The translations under genes and the position numbers were made by a program. Positions 55,701 to 63,516 of a stretch of 64,000 nt of DNA are shown piece after piece (position 1 is the stretch's first letter; each line of letters opens with the position of its first letter). The notes under the pieces are model-generated. The model made no database searches, had not been told where the DNA came from, and was given only the letters and a program-made list of their open reading frames with translations. This DNA is from Pacificibacter marinus (lineage in GTDB: Bacteria; Pseudomonadota; Alphaproteobacteria; Rhodobacterales; Rhodobacteraceae): positions 248,001 to 312,000 of the forward strand of contig NZ_FNZV01000001.1 of assembly GCF_900109555.1 (NCBI RefSeq). Direction: 5' to 3'.

Positions 55701-55869
55701 CAGTGTCCGCTGACGCACCAGGGTAGGTCGCATTAATCGTCACCGAAGGCGGCGCAATCTGGGGATACTGCGCCACTGGAAGCGTGTAGATAGACAAGAG
55801 TCCGAGCCCCATAATGAGGATCGAAATCACCCATGCGAAAATTGGGCGGTCAATGAAAAAACGGGCCAT
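52762..55869 (-). CDS. RND family multidrug efflux transporter, AcrB type
   Basis: Inner-membrane proton-driven drug exporter of 1035 residues, in the hydrophobe/amphiphile (HAE1) class. Twelve membrane segments with two large periplasmic loops are evident; the proton-relay acidic pair lies in GLLVDDAIVVVENVERI (membrane segment 4), and the N-terminal RPIFAWVISILIMGLGLLS and VAQYPQIAPPSV are diagnostic. It works with the membrane-fusion protein encoded just upstream and an outer-membrane channel not in this window. Likely regulated by the divergent TetR protein. Confidence 0.95.
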   Translation of the reverse strand: MARFFIDRPIFAWVISILIMGLGLLSIYTLPVAQYPQIAPPSVTINATYPGASADTVANTVTQIIEQQMTGLDGMRYVSSSSTSSGSASISLTFETGTDPDIAQVQVQNKLSQATALLPEAVQRQGVTVQKSSAGFLMVIGLISEDGSMDQADLSDYLNSNLVDAFSRIEGVGGTQVFGARYAMRIWLDPSKLAAFDMTPSDVVSSVSAQNAQISAGSFGSLPSVDGQAFTATITAQSLLETPEDFRNIILRSEGDGGLVLLEDVARVEIGAENYMTIAKYNGSPASGMAVQLAPGANALDTSRLVRAMIEDYAEFFPEGVTYVIPYDTTPFVEISIHEVQKTLIEAIVLVFFVMLLFLQNLRATLIPTLAVPVVILGTFAILAVFGYTINVLTMLALVLAIGLLVDDAIVVVENVERIMEEEGLSPREATRKSMDQITGALVGIALVISAVFIPMAFFGGSTGVIYRQFSVTIVSAMMLSVLVALTLTPALCATLLKSKSAHHTARGPFGLFNRGFEKLAGGYGWTVNFVIRRPLRMFLVYLAMSAGIVWLFLQTPTGFLPDEDQGIMLALVQGPAGTTAENTLKATQQIQDHFLNAESDNVDSMFSVAGFSFAGAGQNNGLAFVRLKDWEERTNPGQSVQAIAGRAFPVMMGIQEAMAFPIVPPAVTELGNVSGFDFYLQAQGGQSHEQLLEARNMVLGMAAQSPLIASARPSGLEDATQFKLDIDWRAAGAMGVSPTTVGNTLAIAMAGTYVNDFNDNGRTKRVFVQGEASSRATPSDLQKWRVRNSAGQLVPFSNFSSERWVYGAQGLNRYNGSPAMQIQGSPAPDVTTGEAMLEIESFVEQMPGFSVAWTGLSLEERESGSQAPMLYALSLAAIFFCLAALYESWAIPFSVMLAMPVGILGTLFTAWHFGFQNGVFFQVGLLTVIGLTGKNAILIVEFAREQVESGKDMYDAVLTAARLRFRPIIMTSLAFSLGVVPLVLSSGAGSGGRRSIGAAVLGGTITGTVLGIIFVPLFFILVNKTLGRKKPKSA

Positions 55870-55890
55870 GGGATACTCTCAAATCTGAGC

Positions 55891-57045
55891 TTAATTGTTT
55901 TCAACGAGAGGCGCAGCGGCCTCTTGTTCTTGTGGAGACACTGTCGCGCCGGCTGCCGTTTTTTGCAGTCCTGCGACAATGACACGATCACCAGAGACAA
56001 GGCCATCTGTCACGACCCAATCCGTACCGTGATCACGCAAAACGGTCAAAGCGCGTTGTTCGACAACATTGTCGGCATTGACGACCAGCGCCATAGGTTC
56101 ACCACGCCGATCACGTGTAACTGCTTCTTGTGGAACCAAAATTGCGTCTTTCACCACACCTTGAGGCATCTCAACCTGCACGTACATACCGGGCAATAGA
56201 AAACCTTCGGGATTGGCAAAGGACAATCTGAGCACAATGGTGCCCGTGCCTTCGCTCACATGAGGTTCAGCAGCAGAAAGTTCACCTTGGTGTTCATAAA
56301 TAGACCCATCAGCCAGCTCAAGCGTGACAGTTTTGCCAAGCTCTTCAGCGAAATTTGCACCGCCCCCCGCACGACGCCAGCGCAAGATGTCTGCGGCCGC
56401 TTGGGTCACATCCACATGAACAGGATCGATCGTACGAATGATGGTCAAAGGTGTGGCCTGACCAGAAGTCACAAGCGCGCCCTGGCTGACATCGCTCAAC
56501 CCTGCAAGCCCAGCAATGGGGGCGCGAATATCTGTGCGCTCCAGATCAATTTCGGTTGTCAGAACTTGAGCTTCGGCAACTTTGACGCTGGCCTTAGCAA
56601 GCTCAAGCGCAGAAATCGCGTTGTCGAAATTCTGTTGAGATACAACATTCCGCGATTTCAATTCTTGCTGACGGTCAAATTCCCGCTGCGCCGACTTCAA
56701 CGACGCGTTGGCCTGTGCCAACAGCGCTTCTGCGGATGCTTTTTGCGCCTCATAGGACGCAGCATCAATGCGGTACAGCAAATCGCCTTTGGCCACAGGC
56801 CGGCCTTCGACATACAAACGCTCGCGGATGATACCATTCACCTGCGGGCGAACTTCGGCTTCTGATGACGCAGCAACACGACCAGGAAGAGAGGCCGTTA
56901 AAGTCACATCATGGGCTTCCAGCGTCACGACAGTCACTGCGGTCGGGGGACGGCCTTCTTGAGCAAACGCGCTCAGGGGCAAAGTAACGGCAAAGATGAG
57001 CGCGGCTGGCAATTTACCCAACCGAGCAATATGTGAACGAGGCAT
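55891..57045 (-). CDS. RND efflux membrane-fusion protein (AcrA type)
   Basis: Periplasmic adaptor of 384 residues with a Sec-type signal (LPAALIFAVTLPLSAFAQ), a lipoyl half-motif, a central coiled-coil hairpin (QREFDRQQELKSRNVVSQQNFDNAISALELAKASVKVAE) and the second lipoyl half (IRAPIAGLAGLSDVSQGALV). No lipobox Cys is present, so it is not a lipoprotein, unlike E. coli AcrA. Start at 57045 is preferred over a TTG five codons upstream. First gene of the two-gene operon, 21 bases before the pump gene. Confidence 0.94.
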   Translation of the reverse strand: MPRSHIARLGKLPAALIFAVTLPLSAFAQEGRPPTAVTVVTLEAHDVTLTASLPGRVAASSEAEVRPQVNGIIRERLYVEGRPVAKGDLLYRIDAASYEAQKASAEALLAQANASLKSAQREFDRQQELKSRNVVSQQNFDNAISALELAKASVKVAEAQVLTTEIDLERTDIRAPIAGLAGLSDVSQGALVTSGQATPLTIIRTIDPVHVDVTQAAADILRWRRAGGGANFAEELGKTVTLELADGSIYEHQGELSAAEPHVSEGTGTIVLRLSFANPEGFLLPGMYVQVEMPQGVVKDAILVPQEAVTRDRRGEPMALVVNADNVVEQRALTVLRDHGTDWVVTDGLVSGDRVIVAGLQKTAAGATVSPQEQEAAAPLVENN

Positions 57046-57242
57046 TGAGGATGGCTCCAATGGATTGGGCGATCATGGGATCGGTCTTGAAACAGGGAAG
57101 GCCCGCGATATTCTATGAGCCGCGTGAACGATGAGCTAAAAATACTCTTGCATAAGGAATAAGGAAACCCGATAGTTTTGTAAAGTGTAATTGGTATGGA
57201 TAATGTGAGGCCACGTCCAAAAGTGGCGGTAGGAACAGCGCT

Positions 57243-57914
57243 ATGACGACACAAGACGAATTTTCTGCCGACCCAACGTGTTGCGCCAAAATGAGGCGTG
57301 GCCGCCCGCCACAAATGCCGAACTCTGCCCGAGAGGCTGTGATTTTGCGTGTCGCAGCTCAAATGCTCTTAGACATACCGTTTGACGATGTAACGATGGC
57401 CGCAATCGCACGTGCCGCAGGGATGTCAAAACGCACTGTCTATGAACACTTCAAAAACCGCGAAGATTTGCTGGTTAAGGCCATTATTTACGTCTCACGT
57501 ACCATTTTCTTACCGCTCAGCGCCGAAGATGCACAGCGCCCCCTGCATGAAAGATTATCGATCTTACTACAGATCAACGCCCCACCAGGGTGCGAAGCCA
57601 ACAAGCTGGAGTTTCTAAGATCCATCATCGCTAAAGCACAAACCTATCCGGTTTTGGCACAAAAGTTATATGCAAATGGACATGGCGCCCTGATCGGCTT
57701 TATTCGTGCTGAAATTTTACGCGCTGTTGAAAGTGGTGACATTGTTCTGACCGATATCAATGCAGATATGGCGGCTGAGATGCTTTTAGATATGGCATTT
57801 AAGAACACCCTCACGCGCCTGCTACATCCGGGCGAGGCAAGCCTTGAAGACGCCGAAGTGGCGCGTCGCCGTGAACTGGCGATAGCGTTGTTCTTGCGTG
57901 GGTGCGCCCCTTAG
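57243..57914 (+). CDS. TetR family regulator of the efflux pump
   Basis: Product of 223 residues with an N-terminal helix-turn-helix (VTMAAIARAAGMSKRTVYEHFKNREDLLVKAI) typical of TetR/AcrR proteins and a C-terminal ligand-binding domain. It is transcribed away from the RND operon, with about 200 bases between the two starts, the usual place for a shared operator. Role as a repressor of the pump is inferred from position. Confidence 0.92.
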   Translation: MTTQDEFSADPTCCAKMRRGRPPQMPNSAREAVILRVAAQMLLDIPFDDVTMAAIARAAGMSKRTVYEHFKNREDLLVKAIIYVSRTIFLPLSAEDAQRPLHERLSILLQINAPPGCEANKLEFLRSIIAKAQTYPVLAQKLYANGHGALIGFIRAEILRAVESGDIVLTDINADMAAEMLLDMAFKNTLTRLLHPGEASLEDAEVARRRELAIALFLRGCAP

Positions 57915-57989
57915 CCCCCCTACCAAACAATATTGTTCCTGAATAATAAGTGTACTAAGTGTCATCTTGTAGCCACTGGTGGCTGCATC

Positions 57990-58130
57990 GTTCTCAGGGC
58001 GGGGTGCAATTCCCCACCGGCGGTGAGCAGGATTCCTGTAAGCCCGCGAGCGCTTCGTTTTTTGACGAAGGTCAGCAGATTTGGTGTGATTCCAAAGCCG
58101 ACGGTCATAGTCCGGATGAAAGAGAGCGGG
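57990..58130 (+). ncRNA. FMN riboswitch (RFN element)
   Basis: All conserved blocks of the RFN aptamer are present in order: TCAGGGCGGGGTGCAATTCC, CCACCGGCGGTGAGCAGG, AGCCCGCGAGCG, a variable hairpin, then GGTCAGCAGATTTGGTGTG, ATTCCAAAGCCGACGGTCA and AGTCCGGATGAAAGAGAG. It lies 80 bases upstream of the transporter gene. A short stem (AAGGC 58135-58139 with GCCTT 58161-58165) follows and may be the expression platform. Binding of FMN should shut down the importer. Confidence 0.95.
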
Positions 58131-58211
58131 AAATAAGGCACACGGGGGGGAACCCTCTGCGCCTTGGTCCTGTTTGCCTTGAGTTATGAGCGTAAACGAA
58201 AGGACCGCGCC

Positions 58212-59099
58212 ATGACTCGTTTCTATTCTACTGTTTCGCCCGCATACGTGGGGGCATCATTTATGCTGATCGCCGGAATTTTATTCGCCGTCATCAACAC
58301 ACTCGTTCAATACAGCACGATGATTTTGGGCCTACCGCCAGCGACAGTCGCTTTCTGGCAATATCTCATCGCGCTTGGGTTTTCTGTGCCTTGGCTTTTG
58401 ACAAAAGGCATCAGAGCGATGAAAACATCCAATCCCTTCATTCACGTCGCGCGCGTCATTATGGCCGCCGCGGGTGTTCAGCTTTGGGTGATGAGCCTTG
58501 CGCATGTGCCAATCTGGCAAGCCATTGCTTTGATTATGCTCTCGCCTTTTTTTGTCACCTTTGGGGCTGGCGTATTTCTGCGTGAAACGATCAGCTTTGC
58601 ACGCTGGTGTGCCGTCATTGTCGGCTTTATAGGTGGCATGATCATCCTAGCCCCATGGTCGGAAGACTTCAGTGTTTATGCTTTGGTGGCCATCGCCGCA
58701 GCTGTGATGTGGGCACTTGCGTCATTGATGACGAAATACCTGACCAGAACGGAAACACCTGAATCTCTAACGACCTATCTGCTGCTACTTTTGACCCCCA
58801 TCAACGCAGGCCTTGCCCTAAGCGATGGCGTATCGCCAAGCTTGGGCAGCGCATGGGTGCTTTTGATCGCTGCAGGATTGATGACAGCTTTGGCCCAATA
58901 TGCACTCACAAAGGCGTATAGCTCTGCCGATGCGGCCTATTTGCAGCCATTTGATCACTTGAAGCTGCCACTGAATGTCGGCTTCGGTATCGTCGTGTTC
59001 GGGTTTATTCCGCCGGGATCAATGTGGATTGGATCGGCATTAATCGTTGCAGCATCGTTCTATTTGCTGCGCCGCGAAACGCAGACCGCCACAAACTAA
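58212..59099 (+). CDS. ribN: RibN-type riboflavin importer (EamA/DMT superfamily)
   Basis: Integral membrane protein of 295 residues with ten predicted helices in two EamA-like repeats, the first ending around residue 150. The family includes RibN, a riboflavin importer of alphaproteobacteria that is typically controlled by an FMN riboswitch; the RFN element directly upstream makes this assignment strong. The protein alone would only be called a DMT transporter. AAAGGACC precedes the ATG. No rib biosynthesis genes are adjacent. Confidence 0.88.
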   Translation: MTRFYSTVSPAYVGASFMLIAGILFAVINTLVQYSTMILGLPPATVAFWQYLIALGFSVPWLLTKGIRAMKTSNPFIHVARVIMAAAGVQLWVMSLAHVPIWQAIALIMLSPFFVTFGAGVFLRETISFARWCAVIVGFIGGMIILAPWSEDFSVYALVAIAAAVMWALASLMTKYLTRTETPESLTTYLLLLLTPINAGLALSDGVSPSLGSAWVLLIAAGLMTALAQYALTKAYSSADAAYLQPFDHLKLPLNVGFGIVVFGFIPPGSMWIGSALIVAASFYLLRRETQTATN

Positions 59100-59121
59100 C
59101 ACGCGCCAAAATTTGCTCTCA

Positions 59122-59164
59122 GGCATCCATGCAGCACCTCTATCAAGAGCGCCTCATGGATGCC
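59122..59164. terminator. Long-arm inverted repeat after ribN
   Basis: Perfect 10-bp arms GGCATCCATG / CATGGATGCC separated by 23 bases between two convergent genes. No T tract follows, so it is a weak terminator candidate. Confidence 0.45.
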
Positions 59165-59183
59165 AAAACCTATAGATGATCCG

Positions 59184-59678
59184 TTATACCGCGCGAATGA
59201 ACGCCATCACAGCCATTGCAGGCAAAGTGAGAATGTCTTGCGCCAACGCGACACGTTCAGGTGTGTAGTATTCTTCCTCGTGCAAGATATTCACCGTTGC
59301 AACCATGTCCCCTTTTAGGATGACCGGTAGGTTAATCACGGAGCCACAGCCGAGCTTTCCAATCAATTCTGAATCTGGAAATACGGTGTCGATATCCGCA
59401 AGCGTATTTGCGACGAAACACTCATGTTGCCCATGCACCGTCTCAAACCAGCGATCTATTTCAATCGGCTTGGTCCCAGACGTCGGGTAGTTTTTTGCAT
59501 CATCGGTATAGGCACGGCGCGCCAACATCGCGTCCATATCAGCGGTCATCACCGTGAACAATTTTGCGCCCACAGTCGCCTTGGTCAACGCACATAACGC
59601 GTCATAAGCAGCAGTATCAGTCGTGGCCTCAGAGAGCGATTTTTCAAAGGCTTTAAGGGCTTTGGTCATGTTGGTCAT
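59184..59678 (-). CDS. GAF-domain protein
   Basis: Product of 164 residues with a single GAF-type sensory fold: AYDALCALTKATVGAKLFTVMTAD, YPTSGTKPIEIDRWFETV, CGSVINLPVILKGDMVATVNILHEEEYYTPERVALAQDIL. No output domain is attached. It is the last gene of the peptide-type ABC operon and overlaps the second ATPase by four bases, so it may act as a small-molecule sensor linked to that transporter; this is inference from position. Confidence 0.85.
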   Translation of the reverse strand: MTNMTKALKAFEKSLSEATTDTAAYDALCALTKATVGAKLFTVMTADMDAMLARRAYTDDAKNYPTSGTKPIEIDRWFETVHGQHECFVANTLADIDTVFPDSELIGKLGCGSVINLPVILKGDMVATVNILHEEEYYTPERVALAQDILTLPAMAVMAFIRAV

Positions 59679-60430
59679 GCGATGTCCTTGCGGTCTGGAT
59701 TGCCACCTGAGGCAGCGTAGAGAGATTGGGAATACGGGTCGGAAAAGTTGCCGTCATAAAGCGCAGACGCAGGGGCGATTTCAACAATGCGCCCTTTGTT
59801 CATCACAGCCATGCGATCACACATAAAACTCACGACGGGCAAATTATGGGTCACCATCAAATAGGTCAGCCCTTGTTCGCGGCGCAGTCTTTTAAGTAAA
59901 TTTAGAATTTCGGCTTGCACGGATACATCCAACGCCGACGTCGGTTCATCCAGCAACATCACTTTTGGTTCCAACATCAAAGCGCGCGCAATCGCGACCC
60001 TTTGGCGTTGCCCACCGGAAAGCTGATGCGGAAACCGAAACCGAAACCGTTGATCCAGCCCGACAGCGGCAAGCATGTCAATCACACGTTGATTGCGATT
60101 GCCAAGCCCGTGGATCATCAGGGGCTCAGACAGCACAGTGTCCACAGATTTGCGCGGATGCAGCGATCCATAGGGGTCTTGAAACACCATCTGACACCGC
60201 GTCGCAAACCCACGATCCACAGTATGACTGCGTGCCTCACCCAGCACAGAAATCTCACCCGTCCACTCAGGCGCCAAACCTGCTATAGCTTTAAGAACAG
60301 TGGACTTTCCCGATCCGCTTTCGCCAACCAAAGCAAAGCTTTCGCCCTCGGCCACATCGAAATTCACCCCCTGCACAACTTTGGTGGGACCATAGGAAAT
60401 GTCGAGGTTTTTCAGTGAAATCGCGGTCAT
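59675..60430 (-). CDS. Peptide/nickel-type ABC transporter ATP-binding protein (OppF type)
   Basis: ATPase of 251 residues with Walker A GESGSGKSTVL, Q-loop region MVFQDPYGSLHPRKSV, signature [15 protein letters not shown], Walker B VMLLDEPTSALD and H-loop MVTHNL. It pairs with the OppD-type ATPase whose stop overlaps its start by four bases. GGAG supports the ATG at 60430 rather than 60442. Confidence 0.93.
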   Translation of the reverse strand: MTAISLKNLDISYGPTKVVQGVNFDVAEGESFALVGESGSGKSTVLKAIAGLAPEWTGEISVLGEARSHTVDRGFATRCQMVFQDPYGSLHPRKSVDTVLSEPLMIHGLGNRNQRVIDMLAAVGLDQRFRFRFPHQLSGGQRQRVAIARALMLEPKVMLLDEPTSALDVSVQAEILNLLKRLRREQGLTYLMVTHNLPVVSFMCDRMAVMNKGRIVEIAPASALYDGNFSDPYSQSLYAASGGNPDRKDIA

Positions 60431-61263
60431 GTACCACTCCATTCGCTGCGGTCGAGCACCGGAAGTTCATCACGTGTCTCTTCCATTTTCGGAACCGCGG
60501 CCAAAAGACCACGGGTGTAGGGATGCGTCGCTTGATACAGATCAGCGGCGGCACAGCTTTCGACCACCTGCCCCGCGTGCATCACCAAAATACGGTCACA
60601 ATAACGCGCCACAAGATTGAGATCATGAGAGATCAAGATAAGCCCCATGCCTTTTTCGCGCACCAATTCGTCGATCAAATCCAAAACCTGCGCCTGTACG
60701 GACACATCCAACGCAGAAGTCGGTTCATCCGCGATCAATAAATCAGGTTGCGGGATCAGCATCATCGCAATCATGATCCGCTGTCCCATACCGCCAGAAA
60801 CTTCGTGGGGGTAAAGGCCAATCACCCGCTCGGGGTCATTGATGCGCACAGAATGCAACATCTCAAGAACCCGCGCGCCCACATCTTTGCGGGCAAGACT
60901 TTCGTGGGTTTTTAAAGCTTCAGCGATCTGATCCCCGACCGTCATCACAGGATTAAGTGAGAATTTCGGATCCTGCATGATCATCGAAATCCGCGCCCCA
61001 CGCAGCTTGCGCATACCGCGTTCTGATTGCGCCTGAAGGTCGATCCCATCAAACACCAAACGATCGGCGCTTTGACGCCCCGGACTGCGGATCAGGCGCA
61101 AAATAGCACGCCCTGTCATCGATTTTCCAGACCCGCTTTCGCCGACAATACCAAGCCGCTCACGGCCCAACGTGAAAGACAGGCCTTTGACCACATCCAC
61201 ACGTCCCGCAGGCGTTGGGAAACTGACACGCAGATTTTCAACTTCAAGTAACGGCGCGCTCAT
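60427..61263 (-). CDS. Peptide/nickel-type ABC transporter ATP-binding protein (OppD type)
   Basis: ATPase of 278 residues with Walker A GESGSGKSMTG, the long Q-loop block ISMIMQDPKFSLNPVMTVGDQI, signature VSGGMGQRIMIAMML, Walker B LLIADEPTSALD, H-loop LISHDLN and the C-terminal oligopeptide-type extension ending YTRGLLAAVPKM. The four-base overlap with the upstream permease shows tight coupling. Confidence 0.93.
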   Translation of the reverse strand: MSAPLLEVENLRVSFPTPAGRVDVVKGLSFTLGRERLGIVGESGSGKSMTGRAILRLIRSPGRQSADRLVFDGIDLQAQSERGMRKLRGARISMIMQDPKFSLNPVMTVGDQIAEALKTHESLARKDVGARVLEMLHSVRINDPERVIGLYPHEVSGGMGQRIMIAMMLIPQPDLLIADEPTSALDVSVQAQVLDLIDELVREKGMGLILISHDLNLVARYCDRILVMHAGQVVESCAAADLYQATHPYTRGLLAAVPKMEETRDELPVLDRSEWSGT

Positions 61264-62165
61264 GATTTGCCTCCTTGTTTGGGGTCCAAAACATCACGCA
61301 GGCCATCGCCCAGAAAACAAAACCCGAGCGACACAAGAATGATCGCAAATCCGGGCATGGTCGCAACCCACCATTGATCCAAAATAAAGGTCCGCCCGCG
61401 TGAAATCATAGCACCCCATTCAGGCAACGGTGGCTGTGCACCAAGCCCCAAAAAGCCCAGACCCGCGGCGGTCAAAATGATCCCAGCCATATCAAGCGTC
61501 ACACGCACAATCATCGACGACGTACACAACGGCAACACATGACGCACAATGATACGCGTGTGCGACCCGCCCAAAAGGCGCGTGGCTGAAATGAATTCAG
61601 AGTTGCGAAAGGTCATCGTTTCGGCCCGCGCGATACGCGCATAAGCAGGCCAAGATGTGATCGCGATAGCAATAATCGCGTTCTCAATTCCGGGTCCTAA
61701 TGCGGCCACAAAAGCCAAAGCAAGGATCAGCTTAGGCATAGACAAAAAGACATCCGTGATACCCATCAGAATTTTGTCGATCCACCCGCCAAAATATCCC
61801 GCGACAGCACCGATCAAAAGCCCCAAAGGGGCAGAAATGATGGCAACCAGCGCCACGATCATCAAAGTGATCCGCGCACCGTAAACAACGCGACTGAAAA
61901 TATCGCGGCCAAGTTCGTCAGTTCCCATCCAATGGGCCGCAGATGGCGGCAAAAGGCGTGCGCCCAAATCTTGGCCGAGTGGCGTTTGCGGTGCGATCCA
62001 TGGCGCGAAAATCGCAGCCAACACCAACGTCAAAATAATCACGCCGCCAACCACCGCCAATGGATTGCGCATCAATGCGCGGAACATGCGGTAACTGTTG
62101 CCAAGGTTGGCTTGGATTTTGGAATTGGGAGAATCGTCGAGAAGCCAGTTTTGAACCGTGGTCAT
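61260..62165 (-). CDS. Peptide-type ABC transporter permease (DppC type)
   Basis: Permease of 301 residues: N-terminal cytoplasmic tail, membrane segment VVGGVIILTLVLAAIFAPW, then five more, with the GTDELGRDIFSRVVYGARITL loop that marks DppC/OppC proteins and an EAA-type loop RAETMTFRNSEFISATRLLG. Second permease of the operon, ten bases after the first. Confidence 0.93.
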   Translation of the reverse strand: MTTVQNWLLDDSPNSKIQANLGNSYRMFRALMRNPLAVVGGVIILTLVLAAIFAPWIAPQTPLGQDLGARLLPPSAAHWMGTDELGRDIFSRVVYGARITLMIVALVAIISAPLGLLIGAVAGYFGGWIDKILMGITDVFLSMPKLILALAFVAALGPGIENAIIAIAITSWPAYARIARAETMTFRNSEFISATRLLGGSHTRIIVRHVLPLCTSSMIVRVTLDMAGIILTAAGLGFLGLGAQPPLPEWGAMISRGRTFILDQWWVATMPGFAIILVSLGFCFLGDGLRDVLDPKQGGKS

Positions 62166-62174
62166 GTCGCTCTC

Positions 62175-63218
62175 CTATCGGCTACGCGGATCAAGAATGC
62201 GGTACAACACATCCGAGAGTTTGTTGATGAGAATGAAAACCGCCCCAATCACAAGGGTCGATCCAAGCACAGCGTTCATATCCGCGTTGAGCAGCGCCAC
62301 GGTCAGATAGTTGCCAATACCAGGCCAACTGAACACGGTTTCGATCATCACAGAGCCCTCTAACAAAGCCGCATAGGACAAGCCTATGACGGTGATCAAC
62401 GGCACGCGGATCGGGCGAAACCCATGCACCCAAATCACCCGCCATTCAGAGACGCCTTTGACACGGGCCGTGGTGATATATTCTTGGCCCAATTGGTCCA
62501 GCATAAAACTGCGGGTCATCCGCGCGATGTAAGCCAATGAAAAGAAACCAAGGATCGCTGCGGGCAAAATCAAATGATCGAGCGCATTCCAGAACACTTG
62601 CCAGTCGCCAGCCAAGGCGGCGTCGACCAGCATCAAACCTGTGCGAGGTTCCACAAGCCCCTCGTAAAAGATATCCACGCGACCGGGTCCCGCGACCCAA
62701 TCAAGCGTGGCGTAAAACACAACCAGCCCGACCAGACCAAGCCAAAAGGCTGGCACAGAATAGCCTAACAATGCAAAGACGCGGATGATTTGATCGATCC
62801 ATGTGCCTTTACGCGCGGCAGCCCAAACGCCCAAAGGCACGCCAAGACCAACCCCGATGGCAATGCCAAGGGTCGCCATTTCAAGCGTGGCGGGAAAGAC
62901 CCGCGCAAGGTCGCTGGCCACAGAACGATTGGTGGACACAGACCGCCCCAGATCGCCTTGGAACACGTCGCCAACATATGCGATGAATTGCACCATCAGC
63001 GAGCGATCTAGCCCCATTGCTATCTTTGCAGCGTCATATTGTTCTTGCGTGGCACGGTCGCCAACGACGGACAAAACCGGATCAATGGGAATCACACGAC
63101 CAATGAAAAATGTAATGGCCATCAGCCCTACAAACGTCAGCAACGTCACGATGACAAAACCGCCAATCGCGCTCAATATCGCCTTAACGCGGTGCGTTTT
63201 TGATGTGTTTGTACTCAT
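62175..63218 (-). CDS. Peptide-type ABC transporter permease (DppB type)
   Basis: Permease of 347 residues with six membrane segments; RSVSTNRSVASDLARVFPATLEMA and MLDQLGQEYITTARVKGVSEWRVIWVHGFRPI (EAA loop) are typical of DppB/OppB proteins. An in-frame TTG two codons upstream is not preferred. It is the first gene of the minus-strand operon; the usual substrate-binding-protein gene is not found on this side, see findings. Confidence 0.93.
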   Translation of the reverse strand: MSTNTSKTHRVKAILSAIGGFVIVTLLTFVGLMAITFFIGRVIPIDPVLSVVGDRATQEQYDAAKIAMGLDRSLMVQFIAYVGDVFQGDLGRSVSTNRSVASDLARVFPATLEMATLGIAIGVGLGVPLGVWAAARKGTWIDQIIRVFALLGYSVPAFWLGLVGLVVFYATLDWVAGPGRVDIFYEGLVEPRTGLMLVDAALAGDWQVFWNALDHLILPAAILGFFSLAYIARMTRSFMLDQLGQEYITTARVKGVSEWRVIWVHGFRPIRVPLITVIGLSYAALLEGSVMIETVFSWPGIGNYLTVALLNADMNAVLGSTLVIGAVFILINKLSDVLYRILDPRSR

Positions 63219-63516
63219 GGGCAAGGGCCCCTTTCCTATATCCGCACATCTACGTTTACATGACCTTTCAAACGGTCAAAAATCCAGACTTTGCGTGCAG
63301 AAGTCTGCCTAAACGCGCATCGTTTCTATTCGAAGCATAAAACAATTTATTTAAATTACAAAATTTTTTTTGCCATACAATAATTTTTTTTGTAACGTCT
63401 ACAGGAAGCCGCTGAAAATATAACCGCGGCCACGATCCACATTGAGCGCAGTCACAGACCAAAGCGCGGCACAAAAAAAATTGGGCGCAATGCTCATAGA
63501 GAAAGGTTGGAGACAC
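63219..63516. other. Divergent regulatory region between the ABC operon and the XRE regulator
   Basis: About 300 bases, very A/T-rich at 63335-63395, with two identical T8 tracts 20 bp apart (63364-63371 and 63384-63391). No gene was found. It should hold both promoters and the operator of the XRE-cupin protein. Confidence 0.55.

Noticed and set aside
57232-57236. GGAAC upstream of the TetR gene, considered as an EcfG promoter
   Set aside because: No GTT follows at 16-18 bases, and the element sits at the ribosome site of the gene.
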